DNA of 56,072 nucleotides from UBA3700 sp964478025 (GTDB lineage: Bacteria; Bacillota; Clostridia; Christensenellales; UBA3700): the NCBI GenBank assembly GCA_964478025.1, contig CAYZGK010000010.1, forward strand, positions 1 through 56,072, written 5' to 3'. Position 1 is the stretch's first letter. Each line of letters begins with the position of its first letter. The notes below the pieces were generated by a model. That model saw only the letters and a list, made by a program, of their open reading frames with translations, did no database searches and was not told where the DNA came from. The position numbers and the translations under genes are program-made. Positions 42,411-50,407 of the stretch are shown here, piece after piece.

Positions 42411-43694
42411 ATGTTATTAGAAAACAAAATAGAATTACTTAATAGCTTTGATAAATTAGCATTTGCAATAAGTGGAGGTAAAGACTCAATGGCTTTACTT
42501 CATTTTGCAATTAATCATATAGATAAAAATAAATTCTTTGTAATAACAGTTCACCATAATTTAAGAGGCAAGGAAGGAGAAAGAGATAGAGAGTTTGTTA
42601 AGCAGTATTGTCTTGAAAATGGAGTTGAATGTAGAGTTTATGAAGAGCAAATAAAAGAATTTTGTCAGGAAAATGGATATACAATAGAACAGGGTGCACG
42701 AATTAGAAGAAGAGCTATATTTTCACAAATTGTTAAAGATAAAGAAGCAGATAGAGTGGTAACAGCTCACCATAAAGATGATCAAATAGAAAGCATATTA
42801 ATGCATATATTTAGAGGAAGCGGATTGCAGGGTTTGTGTGGAATGAAGGAAGATGATGGTATTTTATTAAGGCCAATGCTTTCGTATGATTCAAAAGAAA
42901 TAAAAGAATATCTAACTATAAACAATATAAAATACGTGCAAGACAGTACAAATTTAGAGGTAGAGTACTCTAGAAATAATGTGCGAAATATAATAAGAAA
43001 AGATATAGAAAAAGTATATCCTAATTTTGGAGATAATTTAATAAGATTATCTGGAATTTCAAACAAAATGAAAGAATATATAGATGAGCAAACGCCTAAA
43101 TATGTAAAAACAAGTAGTGGCGTTGCCATTATGATTTCAGATATTAAAAGCAAAGATATAATAGCATCACAATGTATAATAAACGCAGTAGAAGCTGTAT
43201 CTACGAGAGTTGATTTAGAAAATGTTCATATAGAAAATGTCTTTGATTTAGTAAATAAAGAAAATGGTAAAAGCGTTATGCTGCCATTTGGTGTAATAGC
43301 TTCAAGAGAATACGATAGAATTGTATTTACAAAAAAGGAAGATACTCCTATTGAGCCAACAAGCTTAGAATTTGGTAAGTTTTATCTAGGGGATTGGGCT
43401 ATAGAAATAAGCAATGTTGACAATGGTGGATTAAGAGCTGATATGGAAAAATTAAAAGGCTCCATAATTAAAAATCGTGAACATGGTTTCACTTTTAAAC
43501 GTTTTAAAGGTGGTACAAAAAGCTTAGGAGATTACCTAACAGATATTAAAGTTCCAAAAAGAATGAGAGATTATTTACCAATAATTGTTAAAGACAAAGA
43601 AGTTTTAGCAGTTTTGCCATATGAAATAGCTGATTCAGTAGCAGTTACCGAAAATACAAAAGAAATAGCATATATAAGAGCTGAGCATAATTAG
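42411..43694 (+). CDS. tilS: tRNA(Ile)-lysidine synthase
   Basis: 427 residues. PP-loop ATPase: FAISGGKDSMALLHFA, HHNLRGKEGERD, EQGARIRRRAIF and TAHHKDDQIESILMHIFRGSGLQGL, with the C-terminal TilS domain (FKGGTKSLGDYLTDIKVPKRMRDYLPII). Converts C34 of the AUA-reading tRNA to lysidine. TATAAT (42399-42404) lies 6 nt before the ATG and no Shine-Dalgarno is visible, so an internal promoter giving a leaderless message is possible, though the -35 is poor. Confidence 0.95.
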   Translation: MLLENKIELLNSFDKLAFAISGGKDSMALLHFAINHIDKNKFFVITVHHNLRGKEGERDREFVKQYCLENGVECRVYEEQIKEFCQENGYTIEQGARIRRRAIFSQIVKDKEADRVVTAHHKDDQIESILMHIFRGSGLQGLCGMKEDDGILLRPMLSYDSKEIKEYLTINNIKYVQDSTNLEVEYSRNNVRNIIRKDIEKVYPNFGDNLIRLSGISNKMKEYIDEQTPKYVKTSSGVAIMISDIKSKDIIASQCIINAVEAVSTRVDLENVHIENVFDLVNKENGKSVMLPFGVIASREYDRIVFTKKEDTPIEPTSLEFGKFYLGDWAIEISNVDNGGLRADMEKLKGSIIKNREHGFTFKRFKGGTKSLGDYLTDIKVPKRMRDYLPIIVKDKEVLAVLPYEIADSVAVTENTKEIAYIRAEHN

Positions 43695-43696
43695 TA

Positions 43697-44929
43697 ATGA
43701 ATATTGTTGATATAGTACCTTGTGAATTATTTGAACTTGCTAAACTTTTTCCAAAAGAAAGTCATTTATATGTAGTTGGTGGCTTTATTAGAGATTATTT
43801 AGTTTTTAATACTCAATCTTCAGATATAGATATTTGTGCATCATTAACACCAGACGAACTTCAAAAAATACTAAAAGAAAGTAAGTTTAAACTTTTTGAG
43901 GCTTCACCAAGACTTGGAACCATGATAGTTAGGGGTGAAAGAAGCTATGAATATACAACCTTTAGAAAAGATAGTTATCCAAAAGAAAATGGTGTACACT
44001 CTCCTGAAGATGTAGTTTTTACTAAAGATATTATACAAGACGCAAAAAGAAGAGATTTTAAATGTAATGCAATTTACTTTGATTTAAATCTTAAAGAAAT
44101 ATACGACCCACTGCAAGGTATTGAAGATATATCTAAAAAAGAGATAAGTACAGTTGTAGATCCTAATATTGTTTTATCTCAAGACGGCTTAAGAATAATG
44201 AGACTAGTTAGAATGGTTTCAAAATTAGATTTTAGTGTTCAAGAATCAACTTTAGATGCAGCAAACTGCCTTAAAAATAGATTGAAAGATATTTCTGTTG
44301 AAAGAATTCAAGTAGAATTAGAAAAAATTCTAGAAGGCACTTATGTTTATAAGGCTTTGTGTCTAATGGACGAACTTAACTTATTTGAAATAATATTGCC
44401 AGAGTTGATTGTTATAAAAGATAAGAAAGATTTACTTTTTAGAATTGTAGAAAAATGTCCTACAAAAATGAGATTAGCAGCATTATTTTCTAGTTTAGAA
44501 AAGGAAGATATACGTAAGATTCTCCATAGGTTGAAGTTTTCTAACGAAAAAATTGCTTATATTACGGAAGTTGCAGGCATTCAAAATTGCCATATAGAAG
44601 AAGAGAAAAATATAGAAATATTACAAAAATTTGTAGTAGAAAATGTTGAAAATATAGAAGATATAATACTTCTTCAAAACATAATAAATGAAGTTGAAAA
44701 GAAAGAAATAACAAATAATTTAGAAGCGCAATATAACTTAATGAAAAAAGAAAATTTACCATTAAGAATGAAAGAGTTAAAGATAGACGGAAAAGATGTA
44801 CAAAAGTATGGCTATAAAGGCAAAGAAATAGGAAATGTTTTAAATGAAATCTTTTGCGATTGTTATATGGGAAAACTAGAGAATAAAAGAGAAAATCTTA
44901 TAGAAAGATTAGAAAAAAGGGGAAAATAA
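43697..44929 (+). CDS. cca: CCA tRNA nucleotidyltransferase
   Basis: 410 residues. Class II nucleotidyltransferase head with YVVGGFIRDYLV and SDIDICASL (metal Asp pair), then YEYTTFRKDSYP, DAKRRDFKCNAIYFDL, and QDGLRIMRLVRMVSKLDF of the neck domain. Adds or repairs the tRNA 3' CCA end. Starts 2 nt after tilS; the stop overlaps rmuC (TAATG). Confidence 0.94.
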   Translation: MNIVDIVPCELFELAKLFPKESHLYVVGGFIRDYLVFNTQSSDIDICASLTPDELQKILKESKFKLFEASPRLGTMIVRGERSYEYTTFRKDSYPKENGVHSPEDVVFTKDIIQDAKRRDFKCNAIYFDLNLKEIYDPLQGIEDISKKEISTVVDPNIVLSQDGLRIMRLVRMVSKLDFSVQESTLDAANCLKNRLKDISVERIQVELEKILEGTYVYKALCLMDELNLFEIILPELIVIKDKKDLLFRIVEKCPTKMRLAALFSSLEKEDIRKILHRLKFSNEKIAYITEVAGIQNCHIEEEKNIEILQKFVVENVENIEDIILLQNIINEVEKKEITNNLEAQYNLMKKENLPLRMKELKIDGKDVQKYGYKGKEIGNVLNEIFCDCYMGKLENKRENLIERLEKRGK

Positions 44930-46224
44930 TGGAAATAGCAATATTAATAATAAGTGCGGTTGCAGTAGTTCTACTTGCTACAGTATTAATAATCATGTTG
45001 ATAAATAAGAAAAATAATTTGTCTCAAAAAGAAGTGCAAGACATTTGTGATGAAATGCAAGAGACAATAACAAGAGATGTGACAAATGCTATTGAAACAT
45101 CTTCAAAATTAAGTAATGAAATTACGAAAAATTCGAATGATACTATAGCAAACTTAAATAAAAATTTTATGGAAAGTTTTGATAGAAGAGTGGATACTTT
45201 AACAAAAACAACAGAAGAGTCCATAAGATCATTAAAAACTGAAGTAAGCGCCTCTTTAGATAAAACAAGAGAGATTACTGAAAATAAATTGGAGCAACTT
45301 CAAAATAGTAACGAAAAGAAACTAGAGGAGATAAGAAAGACAGTAGATGATAAGTTAACTGAAACTTTAGATAAAAGACTTGAAGCTTCCTTTAAGAGTA
45401 TTGTAGACACAATACAAGCTGTTCAAAAAAATTTTGGAGAAATGACAAAGCTTTCAGAGCAAGTAAATGAATTAAATAAAACATTCTCTAATGTTAAAAC
45501 AAGAGGAACCTGGGGAGAGGTGTCTTTAGAGGGGCTTCTTTCTGAAATTATGTCTCCAAATCAATATGAAAAACAAAAGACAATTCAAAAAGGATGCATT
45601 GTAGATTTTGTTATAAAAATGCCAGGAAAAACAGAAAAAGACTCAACTTATTTACCAATTGACTCAAAGTTCCCAATAGAAAGTTATAAAAGACTAGTAG
45701 ATGCAAGCGAGAATGGTTCAAAAGAAGATGAAATAAGAGAGAAAAATGAACTTGCAAAAGCAGTAAAGGAGCAAGCTAAAAGTATTTGTCAAAAATATAT
45801 AAAAATACCGATGACTACAGATTTTGCAATCATGTATCTTCCAACGGAAGGATTATATTCAGAAGTTGTTAGAAATGATGATCTTGTTACTGAAATGAGA
45901 AATAAATTTAAAGTAATACCATGTGGTCCAAGTGTACTTTCTGCAATATTAAATAGTTTACAAGTAGGATTCTTAACGCTTAAAATTCAAAAGAATAGTG
46001 GAGAAGTTGCTAAAATGTTAAAAACTTTCCAAGTAGATTTTAGTAAATTTACAAAAATCATAGAAGATACTAAAAAAGAAGCGCAAAAAGTGGTAGAATC
46101 TTTAGGGAAGGCAGATGAAAGAAATAATTACATTAAGAGTAGATTAGAAAAAGTAGATAACTTAAAACTAACTTCTTTAGATAGTGAATTAGTAGAAATA
46201 GAAGGTAACACAAGTGAGCAGTAG
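44929..46224 (+). CDS. rmuC: DNA recombination protein RmuC homologue
   Basis: 431 residues. A single N-terminal TM helix (about 2-25), a long coiled coil (about 35-160), then the RmuC nuclease-like core: RGTWGEVSLEGLLSEIMSPNQYE, DFVIKMPGK, YLPIDSKFPIESYKRL and DFAIMYLPTEGLYSEV. RmuC limits DNA inversions between short repeats. Ends within the start of the PHP gene. Confidence 0.93.
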   Translation: MEIAILIISAVAVVLLATVLIIMLINKKNNLSQKEVQDICDEMQETITRDVTNAIETSSKLSNEITKNSNDTIANLNKNFMESFDRRVDTLTKTTEESIRSLKTEVSASLDKTREITENKLEQLQNSNEKKLEEIRKTVDDKLTETLDKRLEASFKSIVDTIQAVQKNFGEMTKLSEQVNELNKTFSNVKTRGTWGEVSLEGLLSEIMSPNQYEKQKTIQKGCIVDFVIKMPGKTEKDSTYLPIDSKFPIESYKRLVDASENGSKEDEIREKNELAKAVKEQAKSICQKYIKIPMTTDFAIMYLPTEGLYSEVVRNDDLVTEMRNKFKVIPCGPSVLSAILNSLQVGFLTLKIQKNSGEVAKMLKTFQVDFSKFTKIIEDTKKEAQKVVESLGKADERNNYIKSRLEKVDNLKLTSLDSELVEIEGNTSEQ

Positions 46225-47029
46225 AAACGATTTGCATATTCATAGCATATATAGTGACGGAACGGATTCGCCAAAAGAAATCATAGATAAGGCGAAGAGT
46301 TTTGGTATTGAAAATATCGCAATAACGGATCACGATACTGTTGCTGGAATAAAAGAAGCAAAAGAATATGCAGCTAAAGTGGGAATAAATTGCATATCTG
46401 GTATTGAATTATCTACATTTGCAAAATATGAAATTCATATTTTAGGATATGGTATAGATGAAAATAATTCACAATTACTTGAAAATTTAGATAAATTTGC
46501 AAAATTAAGAAAAGAAAGAGTATTAAAAATTTTAAATAGATTATCAACCTTTAATATAAAGATAGATTTTGAAGAATTGCCTAAAACAAATTCTATAGGT
46601 AGATTACATGTAGCAAAAGTGCTAGTAAGCAAGGGTTATGTAGGCAGTATAAAAGAGGCTTTTGATAGATATTTAGGGCAAAAGGGTTGTGCTTATTTAC
46701 CTTCTCAGAGAATATATCCTTTTGATGGGGTTAAATTAATAAAACAAGCTGGAGGAATACCAGTAATTGCACATCCATTAAAATACTATCAAGATAGAGA
46801 TTTATTGGACTTAATAATCGGACTAAAAGCTTATGGCCTGGGTGGTCTTGAATGTTATTATAGTACACATGATGAAAAGACAACAAAAGATCTTTTAAAA
46901 ATGGCTCAAAATAATAAGCTTATTGCGACAGGTGGAACTGATTACCATGGACAAAACAAAAACATAGAGCTAGGAGCTGTTGTGTGGGAGCCAGACTTTT
47001 TTACAAAGAAAAGTTTAAAATTAATATAG
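46214..47029 (+). CDS. PHP-domain phosphoesterase (YciV/RNase AM-like)
   Basis: 271 residues from a GTG at 46214 inside the rmuC end. PHP metal motifs: DLHIHSIYSDGTDSP, AITDHDTVAGI, GIELSTF, PVIAHPLKYY and TGGTDYHGQN. This is the YciV type, known in E. coli as a 5'-3' exonuclease acting on RNA ends and on phosphoadenosine phosphate in related proteins. The exact substrate here is inferred. Last gene of the tilS-cca-rmuC-PHP block. Confidence 0.88.
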   Translation: MSSRNDLHIHSIYSDGTDSPKEIIDKAKSFGIENIAITDHDTVAGIKEAKEYAAKVGINCISGIELSTFAKYEIHILGYGIDENNSQLLENLDKFAKLRKERVLKILNRLSTFNIKIDFEELPKTNSIGRLHVAKVLVSKGYVGSIKEAFDRYLGQKGCAYLPSQRIYPFDGVKLIKQAGGIPVIAHPLKYYQDRDLLDLIIGLKAYGLGGLECYYSTHDEKTTKDLLKMAQNNKLIATGGTDYHGQNKNIELGAVVWEPDFFTKKSLKLI

Positions 47030-47144
47030 AAAAACTAATATTCAAAGGATTTTTTAGTAAAGGATTTATTATTTTCTTTAAACCAAAACGCCATAAAGAA
47101 CTCTTGTAAAATAAGCAAAATATAAATATTTTGCTTTCAAATAG

Positions 47145-47202
47145 TTTAGTCTACTTTTCTAAATGAAATTTTACATATTTAGTCTACTTTTCTAAATGAA
47201 AT
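47145..47202. repeat. Two 25-bp perfect direct repeats, 33-bp period
   Basis: Each copy begins TTTAGTCTACTTTTC and ends TAAATGAAAT, at 47145 and 47178, with 8 bp between. On the minus strand both copies would read FHLEK then a stop. They may be iteron-like sites or the end of a lost insertion sequence. Confidence 0.65.
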
Positions 47203-47300
47203 CCAAAGTTTTAATGTTTTAAAAATAACGGTTAGAACTAATTTTATAGAAGAAAGTTTTAAGCAATATGTTTGAATTAACAAAAATATTATTTAAAAAA

Positions 47301-47330
47301 TGTCGCAAATATTATATAACTTTTGCGACA
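47301..47330 (-). terminator. Terminator-like hairpin, minus strand
   Basis: Perfect 9-bp stem TGTCGCAAA/TTTGCGACA. On the minus strand it is followed by U6 (complement of 47294-47300). No minus-strand gene precedes it, so it is either unused or ends an unseen transcript. Confidence 0.5.
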
Positions 47331-47386
47331 TTAATAAATTATGTAGATAAAGTTTCATGACTTTTAAATTAATACTATAATCAATT

Positions 47387-47512
47387 ATGTTGAAAAAATA
47401 TGAAAAATTTGCCTTTTTGGTTTTGAAAAAATATGAAAAAATTAATAAAACAGTCTTGAAAAAATATGAAATTAATTTTAAGAGACTTAAGAATTTTGAA
47501 AGAAATAAGTAA
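47387..47512 (+). CDS. 41-residue ORF made of 11-residue repeats
   Basis: ATG at 47387 opens 41 codons containing three in-frame repeats with a 33-bp period: LKKYEKFAFLV, LKKYEKINKTV, LKKYEINFKRL, then KNFERNK and stop. The DNA unit TTGAAAAAATATGAAA is identical at 47390, 47423 and 47456. TATAAT (47376-47381) lies 5 nt before the ATG and there is no Shine-Dalgarno, so it would be leaderless if real. It could equally be a non-coding iteron array that happens to be open. Confidence 0.35.
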   Translation: MLKKYEKFAFLVLKKYEKINKTVLKKYEINFKRLKNFERNK

Positions 47513-47594
47513 ATCAATAATATCAATTGAAATTAAAGTATATTATACCATAACATATGCAGGGAAATCCCTACTAGTAGGAAAGGAGGATAAT

Positions 47595-47846
47595 ATGAGC
47601 TCTTATATTGAACAAGCCAAAGTTATGTCTAAAGGACAAATTACACTTCCACAAGAAATAAGAAAGTTATTAGGTTTAAATGTTGGGGATAGGGTTTCTT
47701 TTATTGTTAATGGCAATCAAGTCATTTTGGCTAATTCTTCCATTTGTGCGCTCAAGTTAATTCAAAAAGATTTTGAAGGAGAAGCGGCCAAAGCTTCATT
47801 ATATAGCGAAGAAGATGCGCAAAAATTATTAGAGGAAAATAGGTAA
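47595..47846 (+). CDS. AbrB/VapB-type antitoxin
   Basis: 83 residues from ATG 47595 with AAAGGAGG 5 nt before; a longer upstream reading lacks a ribosome site. The N-terminal swapped-hairpin DNA-binding fold is clear: AKVMSKGQITLPQEIRKLLGLNVGDRVSFIVNGNQVIL. The C-terminal tail (FEGEAAKASLYSEEDAQKLL) would wrap a PIN toxin. The adjacent toxin is reduced to a stub, so this is an orphan antitoxin. Confidence 0.85.
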   Translation: MSSYIEQAKVMSKGQITLPQEIRKLLGLNVGDRVSFIVNGNQVILANSSICALKLIQKDFEGEAAKASLYSEEDAQKLLEENR

Positions 47847-47923
47847 GAGTTTTTCTAGACACTAATATTTTATTTCCACAATTTAGGAAAATCAGTAATT
47901 TGCCCTATTTTTATATTATTTAA
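47843..47923 (+). pseudogene. Truncated VapC (PIN-domain) toxin stub
   Basis: Overlapping the antitoxin stop, the frame reads VRVFLDTNILF, the exact N-terminal strand and first catalytic Asp of PIN toxins. It then loses similarity (PQFRKISNLPYFYII) and stops at 47921-47923. The first codon is GTA where GTG or ATG is expected. The other about 115 residues are gone. Confidence 0.7.
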
Positions 47924-47945
47924 TGAATTCAAAATCGTGCTTGTT

Positions 47946-47959
47946 TACGCGTATGCGTG
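47946..47959. promoter_or_regulatory. Alternating element TACGCGTATGCGTG in the symporter promoter
   Basis: A 14-nt perfectly alternating GC-rich stretch lying between TTGTTT (47941-47946) and TATAAT (47964-47969). It contains CGCGTATGCGTG, which recurs on the minus strand at 52166..52155 with one change. It may be an operator of the downstream operon. Confidence 0.5.
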
Positions 47960-47986
47960 AATGTTATAATAATCGCAAGGTGTTTT

Positions 47987-49573
47987 ATGAAAAATCTAAA
48001 TGTAGAAAAAGCGTATAATCCAGACCATATACCTACAAAAGAAAAAATTTGTTATGGTTTTGGTGGATTAATGGATGGCGGCGCCGTATCAATGATGAGC
48101 TGCGTTATGTTGGCGTACATGTCTAAGGCAAATGAAATGCTTCCGGCTGTAGCTTCAACAATTATTATGATTGCTAAAATATGGGATGCAATAACAGATC
48201 CTTTAATGGGATTTATAAGTGATAACACAAGAGGAAAGCATGGTAGACGTAAACCTTATATTTTCTGGGGCGGTGTTTCTGTATTAATAGCAATATTCTT
48301 GGTATTCTTGCCTATTAGGGAATGGGGAGTTTCAGTAAAAGGATTTACCGTTTACATAACAATTATGTATTTAGTATGGAATACCTGTTCTACTATCTCT
48401 CAAGTTCCATATACTTCTATGGCAAGTGATATATCCCCATCATTTAAAGAGAGAAATAACGCAAATACTGTAAAATTAGTATTCGTTTCAATTGCTTCAG
48501 GACTTGCGTATGTTTTACCACTTATCTTTATAGAATCTTTAATAAACGAAGATGGTTATTTATTCTTTAATCATTTAACAAAAACACAATTCTGGTTATT
48601 AATGAGTATAACATTTGGAGTTCTATTTGGCGGCGGATTAATTATATGTGGACTTGGTGTAAAAGAAAGAATTGTAGACAATTCACCAAAAGAAAAATTT
48701 AACTTTAAACAATTTATCAAGAATTATATTCAACCATATAAAAACAGGTCTTATAGATGGCATATTGTAATGTATGTTGCAGCTTTTACCTGTATGGATA
48801 TGATAAGTGCTCTTGCAGTATATTATGCAACAGACGTATGGGCAGGAAAGCAATTGTTTGGAATGAATATGTCTTCCTTATTTATAATTGCACCTTTAAT
48901 GGTGGCTGCTGTATATATGTTCCCACTTGCTAGAATAATGATGGATAAAAAGAGTAAACAATTCGCCTTTAGAATGGGCCTTCCTTTCTATATCTTAGGT
49001 GGAATAATGTTAGCAATTATGGATCCAAGTTGGACACCTCCAATTTTAGTTCCAATTGTGTCTTTAATTATGGGACTTGGATTCGGTGGTGCTCAAATGA
49101 TGCCATGGATAATATTCCCAGATACAGTTGATGTTGCTGAAATGACAACAGGAAAAAGACCTACAGGTACCTATAGTGGAATGATGACCCTAGCTAGAAA
49201 AGTAGGCGGAGCTTTAGGTGTTGGTTTAGTTGGATGGATTTTAACAGCCGCTGGATATATTCCAACAGATTCAAATAGCACTGGCGTAGTTCAACCAGAT
49301 TCAGCACTAACTGCAATTAAATTAATTTTAAGTATAGCTATTATTGTATTAATTTCAATTTCCCTATTTGCTTCGTTTAAATATAAGATAAATTCTAAGA
49401 AGTTAGAGAGAATAAGATATTTTATTGATGCAAGAAAAGAAGGAAAAGAATTAACACAAGAAGAAGAAACAGAAAGGAGCGCTTTAATTTCTGAATTATA
49501 TGGAAAAGTAGATACAACTATTGAAAAACCAGCAGAAACAGTAAGTGTAGAATCAGGAGAAAATAATGAGTGA
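47987..49573 (+). CDS. GPH-family sugar:cation symporter
   Basis: 528 residues from ATG 47987 (AAGGTG 5 nt upstream; an in-frame GTG at 47957 lies before it in the promoter). Family signatures: AKIWDAITDPLMGFISDNTRGKHGRRKPYIFWG, then QVPYTSMASDISPSFKERNNAN, with about 12 TM helices and a charged tail. Paralogue of the symporter at 7795-9294. The next two genes (phosphatase-fold protein and phosphohexomutase) overlap or follow closely, so the operon imports and processes a sugar or sugar derivative. The substrate is unknown. Confidence 0.92.
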   Translation: MKNLNVEKAYNPDHIPTKEKICYGFGGLMDGGAVSMMSCVMLAYMSKANEMLPAVASTIIMIAKIWDAITDPLMGFISDNTRGKHGRRKPYIFWGGVSVLIAIFLVFLPIREWGVSVKGFTVYITIMYLVWNTCSTISQVPYTSMASDISPSFKERNNANTVKLVFVSIASGLAYVLPLIFIESLINEDGYLFFNHLTKTQFWLLMSITFGVLFGGGLIICGLGVKERIVDNSPKEKFNFKQFIKNYIQPYKNRSYRWHIVMYVAAFTCMDMISALAVYYATDVWAGKQLFGMNMSSLFIIAPLMVAAVYMFPLARIMMDKKSKQFAFRMGLPFYILGGIMLAIMDPSWTPPILVPIVSLIMGLGFGGAQMMPWIIFPDTVDVAEMTTGKRPTGTYSGMMTLARKVGGALGVGLVGWILTAAGYIPTDSNSTGVVQPDSALTAIKLILSIAIIVLISISLFASFKYKINSKKLERIRYFIDARKEGKELTQEEETERSALISELYGKVDTTIEKPAETVSVESGENNE

Positions 49574-50378
49574 GTTTAATAAAGAATCTCTAACAGGTCT
49601 TACTGGTGCATTGTGTGAATGTATGGGAATAGAACCCCCAAAATATAGCGAATGCGTAACACAAGACTTAGTAGATTATGTAATGAAACAAACAAAAGGT
49701 GAAAAAGTCGACAGGGTAATCATGTTCAATCCAGATGCAATAGGCCAATGGATTTATGAGAAATACTATGATAAGTTTGAAAAGTTTAGAAAAGGAGCTC
49801 CTTATGAGCAAAAATATCTAACTGTTTTTCCACCAAAAACTCCAGTTTGTTTTGGTTCTATGTACACAGGTGCTCAACCTAGCGTTCATGGTATTCAAAG
49901 ATATACAAAACCAGTTATTAAAATAGATACTATATTTGATGCATTAATTAGGGCTGGAAAAAAGCCATGTATAATAGCTGTTCAAAATTCAAGTATGGCA
50001 AAAATCTATCTTGAAAGAGATATGGATTATTTTTTTGAAGTATATGATAATGAGACAGTAGATAAAGCACTTGAGATAATAAAAGAAGATAAATATGATT
50101 TTATTTGTGTTTATAACCAAGAATATGACGATGTTATGCATAGATCTCATCCTCAATCATATTGGGCAATGAAAGCAATAGATCACTATAACAACAATTT
50201 CGAAAGAATTTCAAATGCAGTTAAAGAAAATTGGAAAAACCATAATACATTAATTGGAATAGGACCAGATCATGGCACTCATAGAGAGTGGTATTTACTT
50301 GGACAACATGGTAAAAATATTCCAAAAGATATGAACATTGTTCATTGGTATGGAGTTTATTTAAAAGAAGAAAAGTAA
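49566..50378 (+). CDS. Alkaline-phosphatase-superfamily protein
   Basis: 270 residues. VDRVIMFNPDAIGQWIYEKY (first metal Asp), then FPPKTPVCFGSMYTGAQPSVHGI with the nucleophile region, KPVIKIDTIFDALIRAGKKPCIIA, and GIGPDHGTHRE near the end carrying the metal Asp-His. This pattern matches type I phosphodiesterase/nucleotide pyrophosphatase-like members of the superfamily. No signal peptide, so it is cytoplasmic. Starts inside the end of the symporter (8-nt overlap) and precedes the phosphohexomutase. It may cleave a phosphorylated or phosphodiester sugar brought in by the symporter; this is inferred from context. Confidence 0.75.
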   Translation: MSEFNKESLTGLTGALCECMGIEPPKYSECVTQDLVDYVMKQTKGEKVDRVIMFNPDAIGQWIYEKYYDKFEKFRKGAPYEQKYLTVFPPKTPVCFGSMYTGAQPSVHGIQRYTKPVIKIDTIFDALIRAGKKPCIIAVQNSSMAKIYLERDMDYFFEVYDNETVDKALEIIKEDKYDFICVYNQEYDDVMHRSHPQSYWAMKAIDHYNNNFERISNAVKENWKNHNTLIGIGPDHGTHREWYLLGQHGKNIPKDMNIVHWYGVYLKEEK

Positions 50379-50407
50379 TTTTATCCGATAAAAAAGGAGT
50401 AAATAAA

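Larger units (their letters stand above)
47030..47386. other. Intergenic region with repeats and a minus-strand terminator
   Basis: It holds two perfect 25-bp direct repeats with a 33-bp period (47145-47169 and 47178-47202). It also holds a hairpin TGTCGCAAA (47301-47309) with TTTGCGACA (47322-47330) that on the minus strand is followed by six U. No reading frame here is convincing. Confidence 0.6.

Noticed and set aside
47145..47471. CRISPR array
   Set aside because: Only two and three copies, repeat sequences differ between the sets, spacers are 8 and 17 nt, and no cas gene is present.
47293..47526. 77-codon minus-strand ORF through the 33-bp repeats
   Set aside because: Starts with no ribosome site, is Phe/Leu-rich by base composition and runs through a terminator-like hairpin; the plus-strand 41-codon frame fits the repeat period with a start and stop.
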